From an uncultured Clostridia bacterium (GTDB lineage: Bacteria; Bacillota; Clostridia; Oscillospirales; Ruminococcaceae), in assembly GCA_947307175.1 (NCBI GenBank), contig CAMZIK010000012.1, positions 1 through 43,929 of the forward strand: a DNA stretch of 43,929 nucleotides, written 5' to 3'. A model generated the notes under the pieces. That model was not told where the DNA came from. It made no database searches and was given only the letters and a program-made list of their open reading frames with translations. Position numbers and translations under genes: made by a program. Shown in pieces: positions 8,970 to 17,426 of this stretch; position 1 is the stretch's first letter; each line of letters starts with the position of its first letter.

Positions 8970-9989
8970 ATGAAAATACTTTTCATTGGCGGTACCGGAA
9001 CTATCAGCATGGCGATAACCCGTCTTCTCGCACAGCGCGGTGATGAGCTGTGGCTGCTTAACCGAGGCAGCAGAAACGAGGGTCTTCCCGAAAACGTAAA
9101 GATAATAAACTGCGATATAAGTGATGAAAAGGACGCTGAGCAAAAACTGGAGGGAATGGAGTTCGACTGCGTCGGTGAGTTTATCGGATTTGTTCCTGAG
9201 CAGCTGGAACGAGACTTTAGGCTGTTCGCTGGAAAGACGAAGCAGTTCATTTACATAAGTTCCGCATCGGCTTACAGGAAGCCAATGCAGGGCTACACGA
9301 TAACCGAGGAAACACCTCTGGAAAATCCGTACTGGGAATATTCACGCAACAAGAAAGCCTGCGAGGAATACCTTTTCGGGCTTTACCGTGATCACGGTTT
9401 TCCGATAACGGTAGTGCGTCCGAGTCACACTTATGACGAGCGCAGCGTACCGCTTGGAGTTCACGGCAAAAACGGGAGCTGGCAGGTTGTGAAACGCATC
9501 AAAGAAGGTAAGCCTGTGATAATTCACGGAGACGGTACATCGCTGTGGACGATAACACATAACAGTGATTTTGCAAAAGCATATGTCGGACTGATCGGAA
9601 ACCCTGACGCAATAGGCGAGGCGTTTCACATCACGACAGATGAGAGCGTGAGCTGGAACGAGATATACTCTTACATCGCTGATGCTCTCGGCGTGCAGCT
9701 GAAACCGTATCATGTCTCGTCGGAAACGCTGGCGGCGCTCGGCAGGGACTACGACTTTACGGGAAGCCTTATCGGTGACAAGGCTTGCTCGGTGGTGTTC
9801 GACAATTCAAAGGTAAAGAAGCTGGTGCCTTCGTTCAGGGCGGAAGTCAGCGCACGAGAGGGAATAAAAAGCACGGTGGAGTATGTGAACTCACACCTTG
9901 AATGTCAGCATGACGACGAGGGATTTGACAAATGGTGCGACTGCGTTATCGAGGCAGTCGAGAAAATGAAGAAGGACTTCAATGGCTGA
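8970..9989 (+). CDS. NAD-dependent epimerase/dehydratase (extended SDR)
   Basis: 339 residues, ATG preceded by AAGGAGG. The N-terminal Rossmann motif GGTGTIS follows MKILFI. The catalytic SDR elements are visible: YISSASAY, then the YSRNK (YxxxK) pair, then VVRPSHTY. The C-terminal half contains the substrate-binding part (FHITTDESVSWNEIYSYIAD). It belongs to the NAD-dependent epimerase/dehydratase family acting on nucleotide sugars or related substrates. It is the second gene after the iron alcohol dehydrogenase. The substrate is unknown. Confidence 0.9.
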   Translation: MKILFIGGTGTISMAITRLLAQRGDELWLLNRGSRNEGLPENVKIINCDISDEKDAEQKLEGMEFDCVGEFIGFVPEQLERDFRLFAGKTKQFIYISSASAYRKPMQGYTITEETPLENPYWEYSRNKKACEEYLFGLYRDHGFPITVVRPSHTYDERSVPLGVHGKNGSWQVVKRIKEGKPVIIHGDGTSLWTITHNSDFAKAYVGLIGNPDAIGEAFHITTDESVSWNEIYSYIADALGVQLKPYHVSSETLAALGRDYDFTGSLIGDKACSVVFDNSKVKKLVPSFRAEVSAREGIKSTVEYVNSHLECQHDDEGFDKWCDCVIEAVEKMKKDFNG

Positions 9990-10102
9990 AGGAAAGAAGC
10001 CTGAATGAAACTTTGCTGTGGGCTGTTTCTATGGAATACAGTCAGGAAAGCTGAAAACGGGATACCCATTCAAACGGGGTCAATAGGAATGGAAATAAAG
10101 AT

Positions 10103-10147
10103 GTCCGGCACGGATAAGGCTGAATGCCTTGTGTCGGACGTTTTTTT
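10103..10147 (+). terminator. Rho-independent terminator after the SDR gene
   Basis: GTCCGGCAC (10103-10111) pairs with GTGTCGGAC (10131-10139); an inner stem AAGGC/GCCTT with a TGAAT loop extends it. A run of seven T follows. Confidence 0.85.
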
Positions 10148-10222
10148 GTTTTTACCAGTTCGTTTTGTAATGGTGTTATTATATTTTTTTCGGTAGCGGT
10201 TTCTTTCAAATCTATTGTGTTT

Positions 10223-10336
10223 TTGTCACAGAGCGCATTCGCTGCGGCGTTTCGGAAGATCACTGAACTCACGCCGTTACAGTACCGCAGCAGTTACAGT
10301 GAGGATTATTCTCTGAGAGGTTCGGACAGGCTGTAA
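10223..10336 (+). pseudogene. C-terminal relic of an AraC-family regulator
   Basis: The last 37 codons before the TAA at 10334-10336 read LSQSAFAAAFRKITELTPLQ, then YR. This matches the second helix-turn-helix of AraC/XylS proteins (the 'F.raFkk..G.tP.qyR' signature). Upstream the frame is T-rich and bears no further homology, and the terminator at 10103-10147 lies in between. Only the 3' end of the gene remains. The rest of the 9990-10442 gap holds two terminators. Confidence 0.7.
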
Positions 10337-10361
10337 CAGCTTGATTTACGCTTTGCGCTGC

Positions 10362-10400
10362 AAAAAAGACTGCGCCCCATATTGGGAACGCAGCCTTTTG
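10362..10400 (-). terminator. Terminator of the pyrimidine catabolism operon
   Basis: On the minus strand, GGCTGCG...CCC AATAT GGG...CGCAGTC forms a stem with one G-U pair and is followed by a T run (complement of 10362-10367). It lies 40 bases beyond the stop of the last operon gene. Confidence 0.85.
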
Positions 10401-10442
10401 GAAGGAGAAATGATAGTATAATTTTCAGAAGCATTACCCTGT

Positions 10443-11597
10443 TTAGTCCCACAACGATCGGTAGATACCGATGATGTTGTCTTTGGTGACAGGTTTGATC
10501 GTATTGGCAGGACTTCCGCTTGCAAGGGCGTCATCTGCCATTTTATCGATCTGAGAAATAAACTCAGTCTTATCTATGCCGTACTTTTCAAGTGACGGGA
10601 CTTCGCATATTCTGCAAATTTCTCCGAGCTTTGCGAGAAACTTTTCAGCAGCGGTTTTATCGCTGTCCTGTTTTTCTGCGGCGCCAACGGCTCGTCCGAG
10701 GTCGGCAAAACGCTCGTACGCTCCGTCGAGTGCAAAGCTCATACATTTTTCGAGCAGCATTGCGTTTGACAGCCCGTGAGGAACGTGGAACAAAGCGCCT
10801 ATGGGTCGGCTCATTCCGTGGACGATGGTGACAGATGCGTTGTTTATGGCAACGCCTGCCTCGAATGCAGCGATAGACATCTGCGTTCTTGCTTCGGCAT
10901 CGTTTCCGTCTGTGTAGGCTGTCGGCAGATACTTTATGATACGCTTTACAGCGGACATTGCAAACAGGTCGCTCAGCGGCTGTGAAAGGCGGGAGGTATA
11001 GGATTCGACAGCGTGGGTGAGTGCGTCAAGTCCTGTTGAGGCGGTCACGCTTTTGGGAGATGACATTGAAAACTCGGGGTCGATTATGGCAAGCGAAGGT
11101 ATAAGGCAGTTGCCTTTGAGCAGCATTTTCACGCTGGTCTCGCTGTCGGTTATAACGGTGAATTTCGTTGCTTCGGAGCCTGTGCCTGCGGTGGTCGGGA
11201 CAGCGGCCATCGGAGGCGTTCTGCCCTCGATAGTTTTGCCCATATAGTCGGATATCCTGCCGCTGTTGACGGCAAGTGCGGCTATTGCTTTCATAGTATC
11301 CATGGGGCTTCCGCCGCCGACTGCGATAAGGTGGTCGCATTTTTCGAGCCTGTATTTTATCAGCCCGTTGTTGACTATAATGTCGTCAGGCTCACCTGTA
11401 ACATCGGAATAGATCCTGTATGATATGCCTATCTTTGATAAAAGCTCTGTCAGCTTTTTAAAGCAGCCGAGCTTTTTTACATTGGGACCTGTGACGATGA
11501 GCGCTCTTTGCCCCAGAGCGAGAAATTCTTTTTCAGCCAGAGCCAGACTGTTTTCCCCTGTAATAATCCTAGGAGGTAGGATAAATTCTCTGCCCAT
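10443..11597 (-). CDS. Iron-containing alcohol dehydrogenase, probable malonate semialdehyde reductase / 3-hydroxypropionate dehydrogenase
   Basis: 384 residues. The cofactor motif GGGSPMDTMKA is present, as are the metal-binding segments TGLDALTHAVESY (Asp, His) and HGMSRPIGALFHVPHG (two His). GAGG lies 9 bases before the ATG, and the upstream gene ends 12 bases earlier. As the last gene of an operon that makes malonate semialdehyde (through the aminotransferase at 13319-14659), it most plausibly reduces this aldehyde to 3-hydroxypropionate, disposing of electrons. The family also includes lactaldehyde and 1,3-propanediol dehydrogenases, so the substrate is inferred from context. It is only distantly similar to the iron ADH at 7782-8960. 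Confidence 0.88.
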   Translation of the reverse strand: MGREFILPPRIITGENSLALAEKEFLALGQRALIVTGPNVKKLGCFKKLTELLSKIGISYRIYSDVTGEPDDIIVNNGLIKYRLEKCDHLIAVGGGSPMDTMKAIAALAVNSGRISDYMGKTIEGRTPPMAAVPTTAGTGSEATKFTVITDSETSVKMLLKGNCLIPSLAIIDPEFSMSSPKSVTASTGLDALTHAVESYTSRLSQPLSDLFAMSAVKRIIKYLPTAYTDGNDAEARTQMSIAAFEAGVAINNASVTIVHGMSRPIGALFHVPHGLSNAMLLEKCMSFALDGAYERFADLGRAVGAAEKQDSDKTAAEKFLAKLGEICRICEVPSLEKYGIDKTEFISQIDKMADDALASGSPANTIKPVTKDNIIGIYRSLWD

Positions 11598-11609
11598 AGC
11601 TGTATATCC

Positions 11610-12872
11610 TCAATCGTTGTCAGCCTTGAGCACGGCGTTGAGCATTACTGTTGCGCCCTCGGTGCAGTGCTTTACAGACGAGAACTCAGGCTCGCAATGA
11701 GAAAGACCGTCTTTGGACTGTACAAAAATCATTGTTGTCGGGAGCATATACGATGCGAACTGTGCGTCGTGTCCTGCGCCCGAGTGGATATACTGGTGCG
11801 AGATGCCGCATTCCTCGGCGGACTGCTTAACATAGCCAACGAGCTTTTTATCCCAGTAGACAGTGTCTCTGTTCCACGCTTTTTCTACTGTGCAGGTGCA
11901 GCCCGTCCACTCCTTATCGGCACAGCTTTTAACGATAGCAAGCACCTTTTCAAGCACCTCTGGCTTTTCGTGTCTTGCATCGAAAGAAAAGTCAAAATAA
12001 TCGGGCACGCAGGTGTGAACGCAGGGGTGACATACCACTTCTCCTGTGGTGTAGACAAGGTCGCTGTAACCGAGCTTGTCAATTTCCTCGTGGAGGTAGC
12101 AGATAGCCTGCGATGCGGCAAAAAAGGCGTCCTTTCGCTTTGGCATCGGGAATGTGCCTGCGTGGGTGGTCTGACCTGTGAATTTCAGGCGGTAGTTGAA
12201 CATACCCAGCACGCAGTCAACGACTCCGACATCGTTGCCCGCATCTTCAAGGATAGGTCCTTGCTCGATATGCGTTTCAAACATATACTGATAGTTTTCG
12301 GGGTTGAGTCTGAATTTCTTATCGCCCTTGAAGCCCGAATTTCCCAGCGCCTCGCCAAAGGTCTTGGTGCTGTCGAGAATGCTCTTTGACTGCATCATAT
12401 CTTCATATCTGAACTTGCTGCGGATATCCTCGGGCAGCCAGTCGTAGCAAACGATGCCTGAACACATCATAGCGGGCGGATAGAGCGAGCCTTCCTCGTT
12501 TGTCCAGATCATAGCGGTCAGGGGGTGCTTGTGCGGGATGTTCTGTTCAACGACAGATTCAAGGACTTCCATAGCGCTCATTACGCCGAGGATACCGTCA
12601 TAGTTTCCGCCGTTTTTTACAGAGTCACAGTGGGACGCCATTACGATACGCTTGGCGTCTGGGTCAGAGCCTTGGATAGTTGCATAGATATTTGCAACAT
12701 CATCTATCTCGATAGATGCGCCGATAGCTTTCATGCGCTTGATGAACTCGTTTCTTGCCATTATCGCTTCAGGTGAGAGCGAATATCTTGTTATTCCGCC
12801 GTGACCTGCATCTCCGAATTTTGAAAATGTGGTGATCTTATCTTCCATTCTTTTTTTGCTGCATTCATACAT
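11610..12872 (-). CDS. M20-family amidohydrolase, probable beta-ureidopropionase (N-carbamoyl-beta-alanine amidohydrolase)
   Basis: 420 residues, of the size and pattern of the allantoate amidohydrolase / N-carbamoyl-amino-acid hydrolase (HyuC/AllC) group. Metal ligands are visible: His81 in SHCDSVKNGGNYDG with Asp92, the NEEGS glutamates near 126-127, ETHIEQGP, and a C-terminal GLSHCEPEF. The GAGHDA motif supplies substrate binding. In this operon it would hydrolyse N-carbamoyl-beta-alanine, made by the dihydropyrimidinase, to beta-alanine, CO2 and ammonia. Allantoate is an alternative substrate for the family, but the PreA and aminotransferase neighbours favour the pyrimidine route. Confidence 0.88.
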   Translation of the reverse strand: MYECSKKRMEDKITTFSKFGDAGHGGITRYSLSPEAIMARNEFIKRMKAIGASIEIDDVANIYATIQGSDPDAKRIVMASHCDSVKNGGNYDGILGVMSAMEVLESVVEQNIPHKHPLTAMIWTNEEGSLYPPAMMCSGIVCYDWLPEDIRSKFRYEDMMQSKSILDSTKTFGEALGNSGFKGDKKFRLNPENYQYMFETHIEQGPILEDAGNDVGVVDCVLGMFNYRLKFTGQTTHAGTFPMPKRKDAFFAASQAICYLHEEIDKLGYSDLVYTTGEVVCHPCVHTCVPDYFDFSFDARHEKPEVLEKVLAIVKSCADKEWTGCTCTVEKAWNRDTVYWDKKLVGYVKQSAEECGISHQYIHSGAGHDAQFASYMLPTTMIFVQSKDGLSHCEPEFSSVKHCTEGATVMLNAVLKADND

Positions 12873-12893
12873 AACTATCGTCCTTTCTGGATA

Positions 12894-13301
12894 TTATTGG
12901 TGAGATGACTTTTTCTGCTCGGGAACTCTCCTGCATTTTGCAAGCAGGTCAAGCACCTCGTCTATTGTGATGAAAAATGCTTTTTCGGTTTTTTCATCAA
13001 GCTCGTATACCATTACGAATTTATCGTCCCAATCGTTGATGAAAAGCTTTGCTTTCTGCGCTCCGAAAAGCTCATTGACTTTCGGTCTGATGCGGGCAAA
13101 GCCGTAAAGCAGACCGTCGCTTGGCGCTTTGAAGCAGAGCTTTTTTGCGTTTTCTTTTTTCAGCGTTATTTCGACGGGTATTTCTGATACGCCTCCGCCG
13201 GGCATTTTATACTGCTCGTACAGAACAGTTCTGAAAACATCGGGGGTTATGTGGTCTGACAACTTGCATTGTACGGCGTCAGTATAGTGATTTCCCGACA
13301 T
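12894..13301 (-). CDS. Conserved-looking small protein of unknown function in the pyrimidine operon
   Basis: 135 residues from the ATG at 13301, which has GGAAG 9 bases upstream; the in-frame TTG at 13307 sits only 3 bases from that site and is less likely. The protein starts MSGNHYTDAVQCKLSDHITP. It is soluble, mixed alpha/beta, Lys and Glu rich, without signal peptide, membrane segment or a recognisable cofactor motif. It lies between the aminotransferase and the amidohydrolase with gaps of about 20 bases, so it is co-transcribed and probably serves the same pathway, perhaps as an accessory or regulatory subunit. No function can be assigned. Confidence 0.8.
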   Translation of the reverse strand: MSGNHYTDAVQCKLSDHITPDVFRTVLYEQYKMPGGGVSEIPVEITLKKENAKKLCFKAPSDGLLYGFARIRPKVNELFGAQKAKLFINDWDDKFVMVYELDEKTEKAFFITIDEVLDLLAKCRRVPEQKKSSHQ

Positions 13302-13318
13302 ACCCAATCACTTCCTCT

Positions 13319-14659
13319 CTATTGATCTGCGAGCTTATCGGCTTGGGCGAGCACTTCGTCAAGCTTGTCCATTTCCTCACGCACCTGCTCAGGTGTGATG
13401 ATGAGCGGCGGAGAAATAAGGATCATATTCTCGTGGGAATATGTCATAAAGCCTTTCTTTTTCAGTGCGCCGATGAGCTTGCCCATGATGCCTTCGGGGT
13501 CTTTGCCGTAGGGCACCAGCGGCTCACGGGTATCACAGTTCTTAACAAGCTCCACAGCGGAAAACAGACCGATATAACGAACATCGCCGACGCTCTTATG
13601 CTTGGCTTTGAGCTGTTCAAGGCATTTGCCCAGCTCGTCTCCTGCAGCCTGAACGTTTTTGAGAATATCGACTTTTTTGTAGAAATTGAGGCAGGCAACA
13701 CCTGCTGCACACGCCAGAGGGTGACCGCTGTAAGTGAGTCCGCAGGAAAGCATATGCTCGTCAAAGTATTCTGCGATCTTCTTGCTTACGACAACTCCGC
13801 CGAGCTGGACATAACCGCAGGTCACGCCCTTAGCAAAGCTTACGATGTCAGGCTTGACATCAAAATTCTCGAATGCGAACATCTTGCCTGTGCGTCCGAA
13901 ACCAGCCATTACCTCGTCGCATATCATCATGATACCGAATTCGTCGCAAATCGCGCGCACACCGGGCAGGTAGCCTTTGGGCGGGATAATGACGCCGTTT
14001 GAGCCTGTTATGGTCTCCATGACTATTGCGGCGATAGTGTCCGCTCCCTCGTAGATGACCTGCTCACGCAGCTTTCTGACATAATAAGCGGAAGCTTCTT
14101 CCTCGGTTTTGAACGGCAAAGCGTCACGGTAGAAGTAAGGGTCAAAGAACTTTACAAATCCCGGGACACCAGGTTCAAGAGGCTGTCTTCTCGGCTCGCC
14201 TGTGAGAGTACCTGCACCGAAAGTCGAGCCGTGATAGCTGCGGTAGCGGGACATCACCTTCTGGCGACCTGTGAACATACGGGCGATCTTTACTGCGTTC
14301 TCGTTGGCATCTGCACCGCCGTTTGTGAAAAAGACCTTGCCCATATTATCTGGCATCAGTTCGATAATCATTTTTGCAAGCTCACCTCTTGGCTCGCTGC
14401 CGTAGCCGGGTGACAGATAGCAGTATTTTTCAGCCTGTGCTTTTATCGCATCAATGATGTCACGGTTGCCGTGACCGACATTGAGGTTGACCAGCTGCGA
14501 TGACATATCGGTATAGCGGTTGCCGTTGAAATCCCACATATAGATACCATCGGCTTTTTCAATGGGGATCGGGTCAAGACCCTTCTGCTTTGACCAGGAC
14601 TGCAGGTTATAGGTGCAGTGTTCATATTTGATCTTCTCGCAAATGTTTTCAAAACTCAT
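13319..14659 (-). CDS. Class III PLP aminotransferase, probable beta-alanine aminotransferase
   Basis: 446 residues. Class III features are clear: FFTNGGADANENAVKIAR (PLP phosphate binding), YHGSTFGAGTLTG, ICDEV with Asp248, and the PLP lysine Lys277 in SFAKGVTCGY. The ATG overlaps the TGA of the upstream regulator gene by ATGA. In context it would transfer the amino group of beta-alanine to pyruvate or 2-oxoglutarate, giving malonate semialdehyde for the iron ADH. Other omega-amino acids are possible substrates of the family. Confidence 0.9.
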   Translation of the reverse strand: MSFENICEKIKYEHCTYNLQSWSKQKGLDPIPIEKADGIYMWDFNGNRYTDMSSQLVNLNVGHGNRDIIDAIKAQAEKYCYLSPGYGSEPRGELAKMIIELMPDNMGKVFFTNGGADANENAVKIARMFTGRQKVMSRYRSYHGSTFGAGTLTGEPRRQPLEPGVPGFVKFFDPYFYRDALPFKTEEEASAYYVRKLREQVIYEGADTIAAIVMETITGSNGVIIPPKGYLPGVRAICDEFGIMMICDEVMAGFGRTGKMFAFENFDVKPDIVSFAKGVTCGYVQLGGVVVSKKIAEYFDEHMLSCGLTYSGHPLACAAGVACLNFYKKVDILKNVQAAGDELGKCLEQLKAKHKSVGDVRYIGLFSAVELVKNCDTREPLVPYGKDPEGIMGKLIGALKKKGFMTYSHENMILISPPLIITPEQVREEMDKLDEVLAQADKLADQ

Positions 14660-15837
14660 TTGTTTTCACTCCTCTTATCGTAAAGATTAAGTACATCTTC
14701 TATCAGAAATGCAAGGATAAGCGAGCTTTTGTCGCTGTCGTCCAGCTCGCTGCCGATTATTTCTTTTATAGCACGCATTTTGATATTGATGGTGTTGCGG
14801 TGGACACCTGTTGTCTCTGCGACCTCGTTCACACTGCCGCTGTGGGTAAGATAAAGTCTGAGCGTATCGCAGTAATCGGCGTTTCGCTCGATATCGAACC
14901 TGTGCAGCGTGCCGAGGTTTTCGCGGACGAATTCCCGCAGAACATTCTTGTTCTTTACCGCAAAGACAAGTTTCATAATTCCAAGCTCTTTGTAATGTGT
15001 GAGCGTTTTGTTGTTGAGCATAGACATCAGCATTGCTGCATCTGCCTGTAAAAATGCCTCGCTGACCTCGCTCAGTCCTTTGACTGTATAGGAGATGCCA
15101 ATGTGAACTGATCGGTCGCTGCCGCCTGAAACCTTTTCAAACTCAGTGCAGAACTGAATTATCTCCTCGTCGGTGCAATTCTGCCTGACTGCGATAATTG
15201 AGCCGTTGTGCATAAACAGCGACGAATGGAAATTGGAATGCTTTATCATTCGCCAGATGCGCATATCCATAGACTGAAGCGCGGAGCGCGTTATGTTCGT
15301 GCCGTTTGAGGTCACGCTTATCGAAATGATAGTATAGTTGCTTTTTTCGCCGAATGCTGAACGGGTAAGCAGCTCACGGTAGGTTTTCAGCGAGGACGAG
15401 TCCTTTATCAAGGCTCTGAAAGCATCAGCTATCGAGCCTTCACGGTTTTCGTTGCCTATTATCCTGCGGCAGAACTCGTAGGAAATATCGACTATCCGAG
15501 TTGTCCAGGGGATAGTTAAAAGCGGGAAGTCGTTCTGCTCGCAAAAGACGATGACCGCGGGCGGAACTGACGAAATATGCGGTCCGATATTCACCACAAG
15601 TCCGACAGCGCCTTTGGCTTTAAGGCTTATTACAAAATCCTTGAGCCATTCGATGCCGACGTGGGCTATCCCCGTTGTGAAGATAAGCTCGTTGCCGTGC
15701 AGGAAATCGGGGACTTCGCTGTCCTCAACTATATGCACCCAGCGGACAGTGTTTTCCATACCGCCAGCGCCTGCCACAAGCCTCATTGAATAGCTCTTTT
15801 CCGCATTTTCGCAAAGCTGTGAAAGTGAAATTGCCAT
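14656..15837 (-). CDS. PucR-family transcriptional regulator of the pyrimidine operon
   Basis: 393 residues. The N-terminal part (about 1-130) matches the PucR sensor domain: LVAGAGGMENTVRWVHIVED, then a stretch ending in FCEQNDFPLLTIPW. A middle GGDEF-like/CdaR-type domain follows. The C-terminus carries the PucR helix-turn-helix (DTLRLYLTHSGSVNEVAETT, then GVHRNTINIKMRAI). PucR proteins control purine and related nitrogen catabolism genes. Here the gene sits inside the operon (AAGGAG ribosome site, 5 bases after preA; ATGA overlap with the aminotransferase gene), so it probably autoregulates the pathway in response to a pyrimidine or an intermediate. The direction of control cannot be read from the sequence. 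Confidence 0.88.
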   Translation of the reverse strand: MAISLSQLCENAEKSYSMRLVAGAGGMENTVRWVHIVEDSEVPDFLHGNELIFTTGIAHVGIEWLKDFVISLKAKGAVGLVVNIGPHISSVPPAVIVFCEQNDFPLLTIPWTTRIVDISYEFCRRIIGNENREGSIADAFRALIKDSSSLKTYRELLTRSAFGEKSNYTIISISVTSNGTNITRSALQSMDMRIWRMIKHSNFHSSLFMHNGSIIAVRQNCTDEEIIQFCTEFEKVSGGSDRSVHIGISYTVKGLSEVSEAFLQADAAMLMSMLNNKTLTHYKELGIMKLVFAVKNKNVLREFVRENLGTLHRFDIERNADYCDTLRLYLTHSGSVNEVAETTGVHRNTINIKMRAIKEIIGSELDDSDKSSLILAFLIEDVLNLYDKRSENK

Positions 15838-15842
15838 AAGCC

Positions 15843-17315
15843 TCAGCTCCTTCCGGGCTTTGTTATACGCTTATTTTTATTGCTTATCGCATCTGTCGGA
15901 CAGACAAGCATACACAGATGACAGCCGACGCATTTTGCTGCGGCAAGTCTTGCTTTGCCGTCTGTAATCGTTATTGCCTGATGACCTGCATCGGAGCAGG
16001 AGATGAAGCATCTTGCGCAGCCTATGCACCTGGAAACATCAAATGCGGGATACACAAGAGTTGAACGGTCGAGCTTATCCGCAGGGACCAACTGTGCAAG
16101 GGCTGTGCCCACAAGCTCTGAAACGGTTTTTACGCCGTGCTGCGACATATATGTTTTCAAGCCGAGAGTCAGGTCGTCGATGATGCGGTATCCGTACTGC
16201 ATAACGGCGGTAGTGACCTGAACATTGCGGCAGCCCAGCAGTATGAATTCAAGTGCATCATGCCATGTCTCGATGCCGCCCATGCCGCTGAGAGCGACAT
16301 CTGAAAGGTGACCGCATTTTGCAAGGTCGTGGATGAACCTCAGTGCGATAGGCTTTACTGCTTTGCCCGAGTAGCCTGAAACGGAGCATTTGCCGTTTAT
16401 CGACGGGCTGCTTACAAGCGTTTCGGTGTCGATGCCGAGGATACATTTTATTGTGTTAATGGCAGCAATGCCGTCTGCACCGCCCTGAGCTGCTGCTATC
16501 GCAGGCGGCTCCATATTGCCGATGTTCGGAGTCATTTTTGCAAGGACGGGAAGATGTGTGACGCTTTTGACGAGCTTGGTATAGCGCTTGACAAGCACGG
16601 GGTCCTGTCCCACATCTGAACCCAGACCGTTGCCGCTCATATGCGGACAGCTGAAATTACATTCTATCATATCCGCACCTGCCTCGGTCACGAGCTTTGA
16701 GAGCTTTATCCACTCCTCGTCGCTCTGACCCATGATAGAGGCAACGATTATCTTGCTGGGATAGTTGGTTTTCAGTCTCCTCAAAACATCGAGATTGTAA
16801 GCTGTCTCGTGGTCGGAGATCTGTTCGAGGTTTTTAAAGCCGATGAACGGAGTGCCTTCTTTTCCGATGGAACTGAAACGGGGAGAGACCTCGTCGGGTA
16901 TCAGAAAGCCTATGGTCTTGAACACTGCTCCTGCCCAGCCTGCTTCAAACGCACGGGCGCACATATCGTAGTCGCCTGCAACTATTGACGAGGACAGGAA
17001 GAACGGATTTTCACAGTGGACTCCGCAGAAATCTATTGACAGATCAGGCTCTTCGCAGAGCAAAGTCTGCGGCGGGAGCTGTGCGAACATTTGCTTTATC
17101 CTTATCGGACGGTCGTAATGTATGCACGCTTTTTCGCAAAAGCCCTCGCACTTTGCACAAACGTCAGCATCGACGAAGCTGCCTGCGTTGTTTTCGTTTT
17201 CAAATCTTATTGCTCTGACCGCTCTTGATGGATCAAATCCATTCGGGCAAGCGGCAGTGCATTTTCCCTTTTCGCACAGCATACAGCGTGCGGATTCTTC
17301 TGTTAGTTTAAGCAT
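15843..17315 (-). CDS. preA: PreA-type dihydropyrimidine dehydrogenase with an N-terminal DPD-like Fe-S domain
   Basis: 490 residues. Residues 1-70 carry eight Cys (11, 14, 19, 23 and 53, 56, 60, 64) in the pattern of the N-terminal Fe-S domain of eukaryotic DPD and of PreT/GltD. Residues about 85-400 form a dihydroorotate-dehydrogenase-like FMN barrel: IECNFSCPHMSGNGLGSDVG, LAKMTPNIG, GADGIAAINT and SGMGGIETW. The C-terminus carries two [4Fe-4S] motifs, CIGCARCFISC and CVGCHLCMLVCP. The enzyme should reduce uracil or thymine to the dihydropyrimidine in the cytosol. Bacterial PreA normally works with PreT, which supplies FAD/NAD(P)H; no PreT gene is present, so electrons may come from ferredoxin or another donor. 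Canonical PreA lacks the N-terminal module. Confidence 0.9.
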   Translation of the reverse strand: MLKLTEESARCMLCEKGKCTAACPNGFDPSRAVRAIRFENENNAGSFVDADVCAKCEGFCEKACIHYDRPIRIKQMFAQLPPQTLLCEEPDLSIDFCGVHCENPFFLSSSIVAGDYDMCARAFEAGWAGAVFKTIGFLIPDEVSPRFSSIGKEGTPFIGFKNLEQISDHETAYNLDVLRRLKTNYPSKIIVASIMGQSDEEWIKLSKLVTEAGADMIECNFSCPHMSGNGLGSDVGQDPVLVKRYTKLVKSVTHLPVLAKMTPNIGNMEPPAIAAAQGGADGIAAINTIKCILGIDTETLVSSPSINGKCSVSGYSGKAVKPIALRFIHDLAKCGHLSDVALSGMGGIETWHDALEFILLGCRNVQVTTAVMQYGYRIIDDLTLGLKTYMSQHGVKTVSELVGTALAQLVPADKLDRSTLVYPAFDVSRCIGCARCFISCSDAGHQAITITDGKARLAAAKCVGCHLCMLVCPTDAISNKNKRITKPGRS

Positions 17316-17361
17316 ATCTTCACCTACCGTATTGTCGGGTGGTTCGGGGAATTTATTATCA

Positions 17362-17383
17362 TTCCCCGCAAATAAGCGGGGAA
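17362..17383 (-). promoter_or_regulatory. Stem-loop in the dihydropyrimidinase-preA gap
   Basis: A perfect 8-bp inverted repeat (TTCCCCGC/GCGGGGAA) with a 6-base loop lies in the only long gap (112 bases) inside the operon. No T run follows on the minus strand, so it is more likely an mRNA processing or stabilising element than a terminator. Confidence 0.4.
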
Positions 17384-17426
17384 CGATGAATAAAATCCTT
17401 GGTGTATTATGGCAAAAAGTATCATC

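Noticed and set aside
7917..9143. Long minus-strand ORF opposite the iron ADH gene
   Set aside because: A shadow of the plus-strand coding sequence: Cys/Arg/His-rich, without family motifs, and overlapping two well-supported genes.
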